Shown here one piece after another: positions 1 through 9,041 of a stretch of DNA of 64,000 nt. Source of the DNA: Hymenobacter sp. CRA2. Its GTDB lineage: Bacteria > Bacteroidota > Bacteroidia > Cytophagales > Hymenobacteraceae. A program made the translations under genes and the position numbers. The DNA is taken from positions 62,001-126,000 of the forward strand of contig NZ_MVBC01000002.1 of the NCBI RefSeq assembly GCF_002007105.1. The letters run 5' to 3'. The notes under the pieces were generated by a model, which saw only the letters and a list, made by a program, of their open reading frames with translations, was not told the origin of the DNA and made no database searches. Position 1 is the first letter of the stretch. Each line of letters starts with the position of its first letter.

Positions 1-45
1 CTGCGGCGGGCGAGTGTTCGACCAAATGTATTCTACTGCATCAGC

Positions 46-65
46 TTACACAATCGTTTGTGTAA
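46..65. promoter_or_regulatory. LacI/GalR-like operator palindrome
   Basis: TTACACAA-TCGT-TTGTGTAA is an 8-bp inverted repeat around a CG-containing centre, the usual architecture of LacI/GalR family operators. A near copy lies 132 bp to the right. The regulated gene is not visible and may lie off the left edge. Confidence 0.5.
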
Positions 66-177
66 ATAATTTCCTCCATCAAGGCGCTTTTGGACGTGGT
101 TTTATGACCACACTACTAAATATTCTTTCTAGAGTTGCCCATCATAACGCCAAATCAAGAGAAGTAATGACAATGCT

Positions 178-197
178 TTAGTCAATCGTTTGTGTAA
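178..197. promoter_or_regulatory. Second LacI/GalR-like operator
   Basis: The right 15 bases (CAATCGTTTGTGTAA) are identical to those of the palindrome at 46-65; the left arm is degenerate (TTAGTCAA). Two spaced operators suggest looping or a strongly regulated promoter between them. Confidence 0.4.
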
Positions 198-453
198 GGC
201 CAGCTGCTAAATTACGCTGTATGCTTCTTCGGGTGCCCGCCACCATCATTCGGTTCTGCCACTTCGCCGCCACTGCTGTGCTAATCCGACCCATAGCTTG
301 CGGGCAACAGCATTTGTCGGAGCCTCATCATTGCCGCACGGCCAAGACAAAAGTTATACTTTGCTGAGCCGCGCCTTCCACCAAGTACTTCCGGAGCATG
401 CCCGCCCCGCAGTCGACGGCGTTCTGCGTTTGCCCACTGCTTTTCGAGCCTGT

Positions 454-561
454 ATGCGCCTGCTGCCCCTCTTTCCGCTCAACTTGGTTGTCTTCCCCGG
501 CGAGAAATATAACAAACACAAAAACCACAATTTAAGCACTTTCACAGTGGATTACCTTTGA
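454..561 (+). pseudogene. Severed 5' end of host LON-domain gene
   Basis: Starting at ATG 454 the reading frame gives MRLLPLFPLNLVVFPGEK, identical over 18 residues to the start of the complete LON-substrate-binding-domain protein at 63278-63910. It then breaks into unrelated sequence (YNKHKNHN...) and stops at 561. This is the original host start, cut off from its body by the insertion. It uses GC-rich host codons, whereas the replacement start at the right end does not. The native promoter presumably still lies to its left. I see the identity directly; that integration caused it is an inference supported by the adjacent integrase. Confidence 0.85.
496..507 (+). repeat. attL core, 12-bp direct repeat
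   Basis: CCCGGCGAGAAA is repeated exactly at 63320-63331 and encodes P-G-E-K in both LON-domain starts. The left copy is followed by element sequence and the right copy by the gene body, as expected for attL and attR of a site-specific integrative element. Confidence 0.75.
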
Positions 562-645
562 ATTTTGAGACCCATTTATTACCCCGGAATCGGATGCGTA
601 CCTTGGGTATCAGCGGCAGGAAACATAACTGCTCGAGCCTTGATA

Positions 646-2060
646 ATGTCTAAGATTAGCATTGTTCTACGCCGCGGAAAGATGAATCAGCGTGGGGAGT
701 GCCCGGTTGCCATCAAGCATACCCACAAAGGGAGCGACTATCTCAAAAGCCTGGGTTTTTCACTTACAGAAAAGGAATGGAACGAAAAGCGAGAGCAGGT
801 GCGCGACTCGCATCCACTAGCGAGCGAACACAACGAGACAATCAGTAGCCGGAGGCGGGAATTGGAGCAGGCACTGCGCCGGATTGCGGATCAGCAGCAA
901 CAGCCTACTGCAGCAGCGTTAGAACAAGCCGTCGTTGAGGTACGGGAAATTGCCAAGAATTTGCCAACCCTACTGGAGAAGCTTGACGTGGCGCGTGGCA
1001 ATCGATTGGAGAAAATGGAAGTCGAGTTGCAGGAGTTGCTGCAGAAGGTAGAAGCAAAGCGGGCTCAGATACGACGCTGGCACCGCCTCCACGGGTCGGG
1101 TCGTAGCTTGCTCGTTAGCAAAGAAATGGATGGCTATATCCTCTCGATTGGGGGCTACGCGAAACGCGCAGCGTTGATGGCTGAAGAGGGCACACCGGTT
1201 CAGCGGTTACCAGGCACCGAGGTACTCAAACCAGCAACTGCACGCATTTACGAGACGGTGCACCGGTTACTGGGCGTTTGGCGTCCTGGCCTACAGATAG
1301 GCGACTGTAATGTAGCCGTGATTGACGAGTTCAAAGCGTGGCTCCAAAGTCGTCACGTGAAACCCAGCTCCATCAAGAGCTACCTACTCAAGTTCACCAA
1401 ATTTGCGCGCTGGAGTGCGAAGAATTATGAGTTGGATCACGCTGACGAATTGAAAGAGTATCGCCACGGCGTGAAGTTTCGCATCCGCAGGCCCACTTTT
1501 TTGACGCCGGTAGAACTGGAACAGCTTTGTAACGTGCAATTGCCCACTCGCACCCTGGAAGACGTGCGGGATATGATGGTACTGATGGTCTTTACCGGGC
1601 TCCGCATCAGCGACGCGAAACTCGCTCACCGGGCAATTATCAATGATGAAATTGTCCTGACTACCCAAAAAACTGGAACGGATGTAACTATACCCCTGGC
1701 ACCTGCTGCGAAGCAGTTGCTAAAACGGCGCAACTACCAACTGCCAACCTTCACGTACAGCTACTTCTCACGGGAAATTAAAGAGGTTGCCAAACTCGCG
1801 AAATTGGAACGGCCGATACTCAAAGATGGGAAGTATCGCCCGCTTCACGAGGTGATTTCTGCCCATTGGGGACGCCGCACTTTCGCCTCTTTTGCTTTGG
1901 AAGCCAAGGTAAATCCAGCGGTTTTAAAGGAGTGGCTTGGGCATTCACGAATGGATCAGTGCTGACTAGCTACGCCGGCGCTATGAATCAGCGTAAAGCC
2001 ATGGACACTGTTTTCGGTGAGTCTTCCGAGGAATACTTGCCTCAACCTGTTCAAGGCTAG
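646..2060 (+). pseudogene. Tyrosine recombinase (integrase), frameshifted before catalytic Tyr
   Basis: Site-specific recombinase of the Bacteroidota phage-integrase type, probably the enzyme that inserted this element. From ATG 646 (MSKISIVLRRGK) it has an arm-type DNA-binding N-terminus, a coiled region, a SAM-like core-binding domain, then the catalytic domain with TGLRISDAKL (Arg), TQKTG (Lys), HWGRRTF (H-x-x-R) and WLGHS (His). The frame then stops at 1965 (RMDQC-stop). The missing end, with the expected nucleophile in LTSYAGAMNQ, lies in another frame ending at 2060. A single indel near 1950-1960 explains this. The protein as read lacks its tyrosine and should be inactive, unless ribosomes shift frame or the base call is wrong. 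Confidence 0.85.
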
Positions 2061-2212
2061 TACTGCTCTGTGACCTGGAAACACTCATGTAGGTAACTTG
2101 CTTCAGTACCGGATGGGCCAAAGCGTGAAGTATCACATTGCATTGCTAAACTTCACTTACTCTCGAAGAAGAGTAGATACAGGATACCACAATGATATTT
2201 TCACACCGCAGA

Positions 2213-2716
2213 TTAACGTCCGCTTATAACGGGCATCATGCTGATCATGAGCGTACGCGCGTCGGTAGCAAAGCTTCGCGTCTTCCCTTCAGCACTCGTC
2301 AATAGTACCGTTACCCCTCGCGGCTGATTTAGAGTAGAAAGCACCTGGTCAGGAAAAGCATTTGCCACAACATATAGCTGTAAGCTAACTCCTGGGCGTT
2401 GATTACCTTGGGGGTGTAATGCCAGCATCTCGCGTACCAGTGCGCCGGAGTGTGTTCCACTCTTGGTAACCAGTGTCAATGACGCCCCCTGCGCGTACGT
2501 CGTACTTGCGTCGTTGTCAGCCAGCGGTAAGTCCAATACCAGATAATCAATTTCGCCTTCATCCACCTGCAGCAGAGTTGCTGGTGGCCAGCCGTGACGT
2601 TGCTCCATTTTCCGAGGCGGCACCCCTGAATCAGTATCCTGCCCAAGTAAAATAGACGACGGCCACCCGCAGAGGGCACAAGTAATGATAAACGCACGAG
2701 CAGCTGGTCCTGGCAT
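2213..2716 (-). CDS. Hypothetical secreted protein
   Basis: Not recognised. I choose the ATG at 2716, giving MPGPAARAFIITCALCGWPSS, which reads as a short signal sequence; a longer in-frame start exists at 2773. The mature part (about 140 residues) is mostly beta-forming and hydrophilic, with a motif-free region around EGEIDYLVLDLPLADND and a C-terminal stretch VTVLLTSAEGKTRSFATDARTL. It is the last gene of a three-gene leftward run with the GYF_2 and MORN-like proteins, so it probably acts at the envelope with them. Codon use is less GC-biased than in the stress region to the right. Confidence 0.55.
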   Translation of the reverse strand: MPGPAARAFIITCALCGWPSSILLGQDTDSGVPPRKMEQRHGWPPATLLQVDEGEIDYLVLDLPLADNDASTTYAQGASLTLVTKSGTHSGALVREMLALHPQGNQRPGVSLQLYVVANAFPDQVLSTLNQPRGVTVLLTSAEGKTRSFATDARTLMISMMPVISGR

Positions 2717-2769
2717 GTTACAAGGGTTAAATAGTGATGTTGAAGTGCCCCATTGAATCTTTTGGGCCA

Positions 2770-3348
2770 TCAAGGAGCATAATCATCAAAACCGTCATCT
2801 TCCATGGGCTTTGCAGACTCTTGTTCAGGCAGGAACGCAGGCATATCATCCTGATTTGGCTCGGCAGAGCTGTTTGCTGCTGGAGTAGCTCCCGCTACCT
2901 CTTCGGGGCCAGGCGCTGCGTCACCAGCAGGACTACTGATAGACGGCGGCCGAACAGGCAGCTCCAAGACTTTGGTAGTCTGTGCTTGTGTTACTGATGG
3001 ATCATCGTCCAGTAATCTTCGACACGCCACCTCGATTCCTCGTGCCAGTATAATTACTACCAGCACCTTTATTGCAGCTTTTAGCACCTGGCCACCAATG
3101 CTGCGTGTATTTTTCGTCACAGAAGCTGGTGCGGGCACAGCCAGTACCGGACTCGGCGAAACAGCAGGGGACAATGCCAGGAAAACGATGCGCAGCTCTG
3201 GTAGAGCTCCAGCCGGAACCCAATTGGTCATTCCCTCGGCCCAAACCAGCGTGCCGGGTGTAATGCCTAACCGTTGCAGTTCCTTCGTCGTAGCCGGCCC
3301 ACAGGCTCTTCCTTCTTGAACGTAGTAAAACAGCTTCATACCCGTCAT
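2770..3348 (-). CDS. GYF_2 domain membrane protein
   Basis: The first 50 residues (KLFYYVQEGRACGPATTKELQRLGITPGTLVWAEGMTNWVPAGALPEL, described here in part) match the GYF_2/DUF4339 fold: an aromatic YY start, a central G-P-x-T and the W-x-x-G-M-x-x-W core. A single hydrophobic helix follows near residues 85-105 (VLKAAIKVLVVIILARG), then a long Pro/Ala/Glu-rich acidic tail. The start at 3348 is chosen because its ATGA overlaps the stop of the upstream MORN-like gene, a sign of translational coupling. GYF_2 domains usually bind proline-rich or membrane partners. No specific role can be assigned. Confidence 0.65.
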   Translation of the reverse strand: MTGMKLFYYVQEGRACGPATTKELQRLGITPGTLVWAEGMTNWVPAGALPELRIVFLALSPAVSPSPVLAVPAPASVTKNTRSIGGQVLKAAIKVLVVIILARGIEVACRRLLDDDPSVTQAQTTKVLELPVRPPSISSPAGDAAPGPEEVAGATPAANSSAEPNQDDMPAFLPEQESAKPMEDDGFDDYAP

Positions 3349-4205
3349 TCCGCGTTGGAGAATGCAGTGTAATACGCATCCTGCCATACCATTTTGCTTA
3401 GCCAATCGCGGTAGTAGGTACGACCGATCAAGCGCGTATCATCCCATAGTTCCACCCATTCGATTTGCGCGAATGTGCCTTGCGTACGGTCGCCTGCTCC
3501 GTACAATAAGACCCGCGAGGGTCGCGGTGCTTCTGGATGACGCTGGCAATAGTTCAGCGCGGCCAGTACTACATTCCGATATACCCGCGGGTCCACAAAC
3601 TGCATGACCACCGCTGGGCATAACGCCGGATACGGTTCGTATTGACCAGATACAGCGCCGCTCGCATCAATGACGCGTGCACCCAACTTCAGTCCTATGC
3701 TACCACGAAATTGTGTATTGTCAGATGCTACCTCCCCCTGCGTAGCAAATGCCGAGGCATCTGGGCGGTAGTAGTATTGCTTTACGGTCCGGTGGCTTGG
3801 TGTCGGGTGGTAAGTCAATGCCTGCTCCAGCCGCCCGTGTCGATACCAATGCACACTCACAGGTTGACCGGAGTCAAAAACCTCCTTCTGCACAGCTCCC
3901 GTAGAGCCATAGGAAGTAGTCCAGATTCCGTGCTTGCGTCCCTGGCTGTAGTACCCGGTTGTTTCTAGCGTTCCGTTTGGCAGGTAGTGTTGGTAGCGCC
4001 CGTGGTACTTGCCCCGGGACGTTTCGTAACGAGCTTCAACAGCGCCGGAGCGATAATAGACTTGGTAGTACCCGTCGAGCAGGTTATTGCGCAGAGTATA
4101 CTCCGATTGCTTTTCTGCCTTTGTGCGTGGATTGTACCACTTCACAATCCGCTGTACGGCCTGGGCGCAGATATCGTGCTGCGCGAACAACAGAAATAAT
4201 CCCAT
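3345..4205 (-). CDS. MORN-like repeat protein (YwqK family-like)
   Basis: A 286-residue protein. A short signal-like start (MGLFLLFAQHDICAQ) is followed by repeated G-x-Y/W-x-x-Y-Y-x-x-G units: LLDGYYQVYYRSGAVEARY, KYHGRYQHYLPNGTLETTGYY and KHGIWTTSYGSTGAVQKEVF. These are the MORN/YwqK-type beta-hairpin repeats frequent in secreted Bacteroidota proteins. The C-terminal half has no recognised domain. It is probably exported and first or second in a leftward operon with the GYF_2 protein. The YwqK label 'antitoxin component' in databases is not evidence of a toxin system, and no toxin is visible. Confidence 0.7.
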   Translation of the reverse strand: MGLFLLFAQHDICAQAVQRIVKWYNPRTKAEKQSEYTLRNNLLDGYYQVYYRSGAVEARYETSRGKYHGRYQHYLPNGTLETTGYYSQGRKHGIWTTSYGSTGAVQKEVFDSGQPVSVHWYRHGRLEQALTYHPTPSHRTVKQYYYRPDASAFATQGEVASDNTQFRGSIGLKLGARVIDASGAVSGQYEPYPALCPAVVMQFVDPRVYRNVVLAALNYCQRHPEAPRPSRVLLYGAGDRTQGTFAQIEWVELWDDTRLIGRTYYRDWLSKMVWQDAYYTAFSNAE

Positions 4206-4594
4206 TACCCACCCAGCCCCCGGGCAATCGAATGTCTAATGCCTATCCTGGCCCCGCGTTGGAAAGTATTATAGCCTGCACGGTTCGGGTACACACCGTA
4301 CAGGACAGAGCCATTTTGCGGCAGAGAGAAACCCGGCACAAGGCAACGTTTATCCCGGCAATGCAGTGTCGGCTGCCATACACGCAGTAAAACGGCACGC
4401 TCCCTGCACCGACTCCGCAGCTTGATGCTATACACATCAGACCCGGTGGCCGGATAATACGAGCTGTTCAACAACAGCCTTTGCAGTAGCACGTGTCCGT
4501 GGTGAGTTGACTCGGTTGTTAGGACAGACAAGCAGTCAGGCGAGGAAGTGGGAAGCACTAACCACGGGGTTTCAGGTTGGCAACACAGCCGCAC
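4205..4594 (-). CDS. Doubtful hypothetical protein
   Basis: Open for 129 residues on the minus strand. Its TAA overlaps the ATG of the MORN-like gene (TAATG), which is the only argument for it. Composition is odd (many Cys, Arg and Ser) and no domain is recognised. It may be noncoding leader of the MORN-like operon, which faces away from the XRE gene across this stretch (4206-4651). Confidence 0.25.
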   Translation of the reverse strand: MRLCCQPETPWLVLPTSSPDCLSVLTTESTHHGHVLLQRLLLNSSYYPATGSDVYSIKLRSRCRERAVLLRVWQPTLHCRDKRCLVPGFSLPQNGSVLYGVYPNRAGYNTFQRGARIGIRHSIARGLGG

Positions 4595-4651
4595 GGCCTC
4601 GACCCAGCATGGCCTTCGTACAGCTTGGCAAAGTTACCAAACGGCACAAAT

Positions 4652-4667
4652 GCATAATATATTATGC
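4652..4667. promoter_or_regulatory. Perfect 16-bp palindrome, likely XRE operator
   Basis: GCATAATATATTATGC equals its own reverse complement. It lies 35 bp upstream of the preferred XRE start in an AT-rich promoter-like stretch, the usual position of an autoregulatory operator. Confidence 0.55.
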
Positions 4668-4701
4668 GCTACAAATTCTGACGCCGCAAGAAGTTGCGGG
4701 C

Positions 4702-4953
4702 TTGAAAAACCCGGCTGCCATTATTGCTTTTGGGGCGCACCTACGCCAACTTCGGGTGATGCGCAACATGACCCAGGAGGCCCTGGCAAATGAAGCTGGG
4801 ATCAGCCGCCCAATGCTGCAGGTAATTGAGTATGGAAAAAACAGCCCTACCCTCGATGTGCTAGTTTCATTGGGTATCGCATTACGATTACCTATTCCAG
4901 AACTGCTTAATATCCCGGAGTTCACCCAATTGCCTGCCGAGCCACCAGCATAG
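4702..4953 (+). CDS. XRE-family transcriptional regulator
   Basis: Small Cro/C1-type DNA-binding protein. The helix-turn-helix is seen as LRQLRVMRNMTQEALANEAGISRPMLQVIEYGKNSPTLDVLVSL (quoted in part), with the typical Q-E-x-L-A and S-x-x-x-I/L-E-x-G-K pattern, and a short proline-rich tail. I prefer the TTG at 4702 (K-N-P-A-A-I-I-A-F follows), because family members begin about 10 residues before the first helix. The longer ATG starts (4507, 4609) would put the perfect palindrome at 4652-4667 inside the coding region. It probably represses itself and perhaps the divergent operon at 2213-4205, or controls element maintenance. Confidence 0.75.
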   Translation: MKNPAAIIAFGAHLRQLRVMRNMTQEALANEAGISRPMLQVIEYGKNSPTLDVLVSLGIALRLPIPELLNIPEFTQLPAEPPA

Positions 4954-5146
4954 CCCGGCAGATCAACGCTTATTCTTAGTCTCGATGTACGTAGGGCCGA
5001 ACCATCACTGCTTGGCTTCTACCCAACTTCAATGACCAAGCATCTGCGGGCACATCTCTGAAGCTCGCCGAGGAGAAACACGAGTGCGTCCAGAAGCCAC
5101 ACTCGATTTCCAAGTGGGTTCCTGGACGCACTTGGCACCACCGGAA

Positions 5147-6139
5147 CTATACGTTGCTTATTGCCTGCCAAATGTATTCGTCAATTACTTCAGCAGAGAT
5201 GAATACCCGGTGCGGTTCAGCAGAATGAGCTGTGCCGACCGTTGCAACCCACGTTCGCATGTCTTCGTGCAGAACAAAGTGATGCCTGACGCCAAAGTAC
5301 ATGAGTGCATCAATGGTGTCATAGCGCACTCGCTCTACACTATTGCGTGCATCTGGTACCCGCTCGTCATCATAGGCCAAGGCAACTCGTAGGCCTGGAA
5401 CCAAGGGCTTGATTCGCACATCCACCCACAAGCCTGCGAAGGATATCGGACTGAACTTCAAAGAGGTGATTTCGGACACCGTGTCGGTATCATCGAAATA
5501 TTTACTCTTATTCAGAGCGTTAGTCCTCATGGCTGGTCTGAACAAGCTACGGTTTCGAACCAAGTGAAGTGAGTCCTCGCAATGCAGGCTGGCACGTACC
5601 TGCTGGCAGATATTGAAATTGCGCATGTTTTGATATTCCAATGCCAACTGGAATAATTTGCCAAGCCTCAGCTGATCATGCGGGATCTTGGCGGGGGCCA
5701 ACGAAGTGGGTTCTACCAGCAATGACAAAAGCCGATGATGCTTTTTCAGCAGCTTTTCAAAGTTATCCAGGTGTGGGGCTGCAAGCACAACCTCTATGTA
5801 CTGGCCACTGCATAAATACTGTTGTATATAAGGCGGCAGTGCAGAAATATCACATTTGAAATCAGAAAGCCTATCATGGTATTGAAAACCATTGACTTTG
5901 CAAATCAACTGCCAAAAGGTGCTAGCGGCGTCTCCAGCAAACGAGCAGCCAGGTACACCATCCAGTAAGTAGTACTTCAACATAAACCGATCATCGGTAC
6001 AAATTGACAATTCTACCTTGTTTCGGTAGAGTCTTGCCCGCATGTAGCTAAGTTGACGATAATGTTCATTTGATGGTCTTCCTTCCAGAAAAGTGAGGAG
6101 GGTCTTGACCAAGCGGAGGTTCGTTGCGAGGAACGACAT
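5147..6139 (-). CDS. Hypothetical protein, 330 residues
   Basis: Not recognised. A soluble protein without signal peptide or membrane helix. It is rich in Leu, His, Cys and aromatic residues, with a helical N-terminal half (SFLATNLRLVKTLLTFLEG) and a C-terminal part ending in VFISAEVIDEYIWQAISNV. Lower GC than the stress region and orphan context suggest acquired cargo of the left arm. It is followed on the same strand, upstream, by the polymerase-like gene (6311-7679), with about 170 bp between. Confidence 0.6.
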   Translation of the reverse strand: MSFLATNLRLVKTLLTFLEGRPSNEHYRQLSYMRARLYRNKVELSICTDDRFMLKYYLLDGVPGCSFAGDAASTFWQLICKVNGFQYHDRLSDFKCDISALPPYIQQYLCSGQYIEVVLAAPHLDNFEKLLKKHHRLLSLLVEPTSLAPAKIPHDQLRLGKLFQLALEYQNMRNFNICQQVRASLHCEDSLHLVRNRSLFRPAMRTNALNKSKYFDDTDTVSEITSLKFSPISFAGLWVDVRIKPLVPGLRVALAYDDERVPDARNSVERVRYDTIDALMYFGVRHHFVLHEDMRTWVATVGTAHSAEPHRVFISAEVIDEYIWQAISNV

Positions 6140-6310
6140 AGGTTGAGGGGTCGTGCACTGAAGAAGGGCTTCGTTGCCCCGCTCCGTGGTTGATTCAGCC
6201 CTTGTATCGATTGGTTCAACGAGGGTTGGCGGTAACGCAATTTTTTTTCGACTGACGTTTTTTTTCGCCCACCCTCACGACCTGCCTATTCCCTTTGCTT
6301 TCCAAGAGCT

Positions 6311-7679
6311 TCACCGCGCTGGGCAAAGGTCAGCGATAATGGGCTCGACCAAGACCTTGATTTTCACCTGGGGAGTCATGCTACGCTGCCGGTACTCGTC
6401 CATGATAGTTGAGTACACATGGTCTACCTGGTCTGCGGGACAGTAGATGGCGTCGTGCAGGCTTATGATTTCGTTACAACCTTCAGCGTAGAGCCGGGCG
6501 CAAACGGTGCGCACGATTAACTGCGATTCTTCCCACATCAGTCGACGAGACAGAGCCTTGTAGTTGCCAGCTTTGGCGGTAGTGATGCCCCCGCTGATGG
6601 TAGTGCTGAGCAAAGACCTGGCGCCACTTGTAGTTCACGGACTCTGTGGAGAAGAAAATCCGGGCGAAGAAGCTGATCTTGAAATAGTCTGCGTCGTCGG
6701 GGATGTCCACTTCTGCTGCTTGCAGCAGCTCGGCTACGACCTTGTAAAAGGATCCAGCTTCTACCTGTTGAATAAACTTCGTCAAGTCCGCAGGTAGCTC
6801 TTGGTTGGCGTATTCCTGCCGAAGCAAATAGCTAAAAAGCAGCGGCTGGCTGTTCTTGATATCAAGCTCAACCAGAGGCTGACCATTGATCCGCAGAAAC
6901 GGGCGCAGCTCCCGAGGCAGGTTGCTGAACACGGTCATGTGACGCCCGGTATCGGGATGGGGTGGCTGAAGTTTATAATCTCCTGCTTCGATGGTATCCA
7001 GGCACTGGTGCCAGTAGGAATGCTCCATTGCCCCCATGCGGCGCCCGGTTTGCCGAACGTAGCCGCGCTGTTTGTCTCGTAATGGAAGCCGCGTCTCGTA
7101 CGCCCAGTCGGTGTAAGCGCGGGCTGCCCCCAGATCAATAGTGATGGACGGCAGGTATCGTTGAATCTGGAAGTAAACGCCTTCGAGCGGCGTACGGTCT
7201 TGCTCCGTCTTGAGCTGAATGCGAGCAGAGTCTACTTGCACCTGGGCCTTGTGCCAACCACGCACCAGCACCTCGTCCTTGAGCTTGAGCGCAACGTGGG
7301 TCTGCCAGAGTTGCTGGCCCTGATCATTGACCATGAATGCGCCAGTGGATTTATCCTTGCGAGGTTCGACCAAGTTGTGCTTGAGCAGAATGTTCCAGCG
7401 GACCAGGTCATCTATCACTTGGTTGGCAAATCGTCGACGGGCATTGATACCCAGCTTGTCGTTCTTGATCTTGGTGTTGCCCAGGACCACGCTCAATTTC
7501 TCGACACTGATAGTGACCCATCCCCCTTTGCCACCGCGGTAAATGACGGATTTGAAAAGCAGCTTGGTCAATACGTAGTAGTACCGCCAAGTGCTATTCT
7601 TAACGTAGGTGCGGGAAAACCCATCCTGTTCGAGCAGGGTAGCGAAACAAATGCCGCGCAGGGCATATAACGTGCGCAC
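6311..7679 (-). pseudogene. Polymerase-like protein (family A palm-like motifs), frameshifted
   Basis: Two overlapping minus-strand frames form one gene. The first (from GTG 7679) has a winged-helix-like N-terminal region (WVTISVEKLSVVLGNTKIKN), then PFLRINGQPLVELDIKNSQPLL, resembling motif A of family A polymerases (D-x-x-x-x-Q). After a frame change near 6595-6615 the second frame gives TTAKAGNYKALSRRLMWEES and EIISLHDAIYCPADQ, resembling the motif C H-D dipeptide. The likely role would be replication of the element or a related plasmid or phage. Family assignment rests on these motifs only. The frameshift probably inactivates it, or reflects a base-calling error. Confidence 0.55.
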
Positions 7680-7732
7680 GTCTTCATCAGCATTCTTTTT
7701 TTATCCCTAGAGGACATATACCACAGCGCCTC

Positions 7733-7939
7733 TCAGGCCGGGAGTTCAATCTGCAGTAGCTGAGCTAGAGCAGACAAACGGTCCAGGTGAGCAGCGAAAT
7801 GCTCGTCCACGATTAACTTGAGCACATCGTATTCGCTGCGGGTCCCGTAGAGCTTTTTCAGCAGAGCAACTTTTGCTCGGGTGCCAGCACGAAGCTTGGC
7901 ACTGACGAGCTGCTGGGAGGTGGTGGGCTGGTAAGCCAT
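7733..7939 (-). CDS. Small hypothetical protein next to polymerase-like gene
   Basis: A 68-residue basic N-terminus and helical protein (RAGTRAKVALLKKLYGTRSEYDVLKLIVDEHF). It lies 53 bp upstream of the polymerase-like gene on the same strand. Size, charge and predicted helices would fit a small DNA-binding accessory factor such as a ribbon-helix-helix protein, but no family is recognised. Confidence 0.55.
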   Translation of the reverse strand: MAYQPTTSQQLVSAKLRAGTRAKVALLKKLYGTRSEYDVLKLIVDEHFAAHLDRLSALAQLLQIELPA

Positions 7940-8312
7940 GGAGCGAATGGATTGGTTTGTAAAGTATGTATCACGGTCCTAATTCCGTTTTTCTTCTTTT
8001 TCTACTCTGCTCCCGTCATAAAGCAGCGGCAAATTCATCCTGCCTTCGGGTAGCAGTCGGAGCCAGCCAACGTTGGCTTGGTGGAGAAGCCGTTATGGCA
8101 CATCTTCGGGCCAGAACTTATCCCTCCCCTTTTCTTCACTGCCAGCTTCGTTGGGTGCCGTAGTAGAGTTAGAGTGCGGCTTTTCGAAAAGTGATACGAT
8201 GTAGGAGCTTCGCTCCAACAGGGGGTCAGCCAGCCCCTCCCTTATGCCGTATCACTTTTTCCCCACATGGTAGAAGTATACCAGACCGTACTTCACCGCG
8301 TACAACAATCCA
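7940..8312. other. Intergenic stretch between left arm and stress region
   Basis: No gene is supported. The 65-residue forward frame at 7966-8163 has no family resemblance. The stretch holds the inverted-repeat element at 8187-8260 and marks the change from moderate to high GC. Confidence 0.5.
8187..8260. repeat. 74-bp inverted-repeat element, hairpin-forming
   Basis: The ends are exact inverted repeats: AAAAGTGATACG (8187-8198) and CGTATCACTTTT (8248-8259). Inside are two smaller hairpins, GGAGC-TTC-GCTCC and AGGGG-N9-CCCCT. The form resembles a MITE or REP-type element. Only one copy is present in the window and no flanking target duplication is obvious. Confidence 0.6.
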
Positions 8313-9041
8313 ATGCCAATAGCCCATGCCATTGCCGCCGAACGTCGGTTCCTGGCCGGACCGCGCAGTCGGCGCAGTGAGCTGCGCTTTCTGTGGACGG
8401 TATTGCGGGAGTTTCTGCGCGGCTTTCGCGCCTTGCATTTCGTCGGGCCCTGCGTATCCGTGTTCGGCTCGGCGCGGGTCCGGGAAGACTCGCCGTATTA
8501 CGAGCAGGCCCGGCAACTGGGCGCTGGGCTCAGCCGCCAGGGCTTCACGGTGCTGACCGGTGGTGGGCCGGGTATCATGGAAGCGGCCAACCGCGGTGCC
8601 CGCGAGGCCGGCGGCCCTTCCGTGGGCTGCAACATCGTGCTGCCCCAGGAGCAGCAGCCCAATGCCTACCTGGACCGTTGGCTGCTGTGCCGGTATTTCT
8701 TCGTACGCAAGGTGCTGCTGGTCAAATACTCCTACGCCTTCGTCATCATGCCCGGTGGCATTGGTACGCTGGACGAGCTGTTTGAGGCCCTGACCCTTAT
8801 CCAAACCCGCAAAATCCTGGATTTTCCGGTGGTGGTCGTGGGCCGTGCCTACTGGCAGCCGCTTCTAGAATTACTGACCCGCATGGGGGAGGCCGGAATG
8901 GTCGCCCCAACGGACCTGCACCTGCTGACCTACACGGATTCCGTCGACGAGGCCCTGGCCCACATCGAGCAGCATGCCGTGGTCAAATACCAGCTGGCCA
9001 CGCCGCGTGCGCCGCGCCGTTGGTGGTGGTTACGGGAGTAA
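8313..9041 (+). CDS. LOG family protein (TIGR00730-type)
   Basis: Rossmann-fold protein of the LOG/lysine-decarboxylase-like family. Its known members hydrolyse cytokinin riboside monophosphates or other nucleoside monophosphates to base plus ribose phosphate. Signature motifs are visible: VSVFGSAR near residue 50, LTGGGPGIMEAANRGA near 85 and the hallmark MPGGIGTLDELFEALTLIQ near 145. Length 242 fits the family's longer bacterial form. The 3' end overlaps the convergent gene at 8983 by 59 bp. It is the first gene of the stress region and the only one there without an FNR-like box just upstream. Confidence 0.85.
   Translation: MPIAHAIAAERRFLAGPRSRRSELRFLWTVLREFLRGFRALHFVGPCVSVFGSARVREDSPYYEQARQLGAGLSRQGFTVLTGGGPGIMEAANRGAREAGGPSVGCNIVLPQEQQPNAYLDRWLLCRYFFVRKVLLVKYSYAFVIMPGGIGTLDELFEALTLIQTRKILDFPVVVVGRAYWQPLLELLTRMGEAGMVAPTDLHLLTYTDSVDEALAHIEQHAVVKYQLATPRAPRRWWWLRE

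Larger units (their letters stand above)
1..453. other. Left host flank, no gene recognised
   Basis: This stretch lies outside the integrated element. No convincing coding region was found. It contains two LacI/GalR-like palindromes (46-65 and 178-197) and the probable native promoter and leader of the LON-domain gene whose first codons start at 454. The short forward reading frame entering from about 298 looks like leader sequence, because only its part from 454 resembles a known protein. Confidence 0.5.
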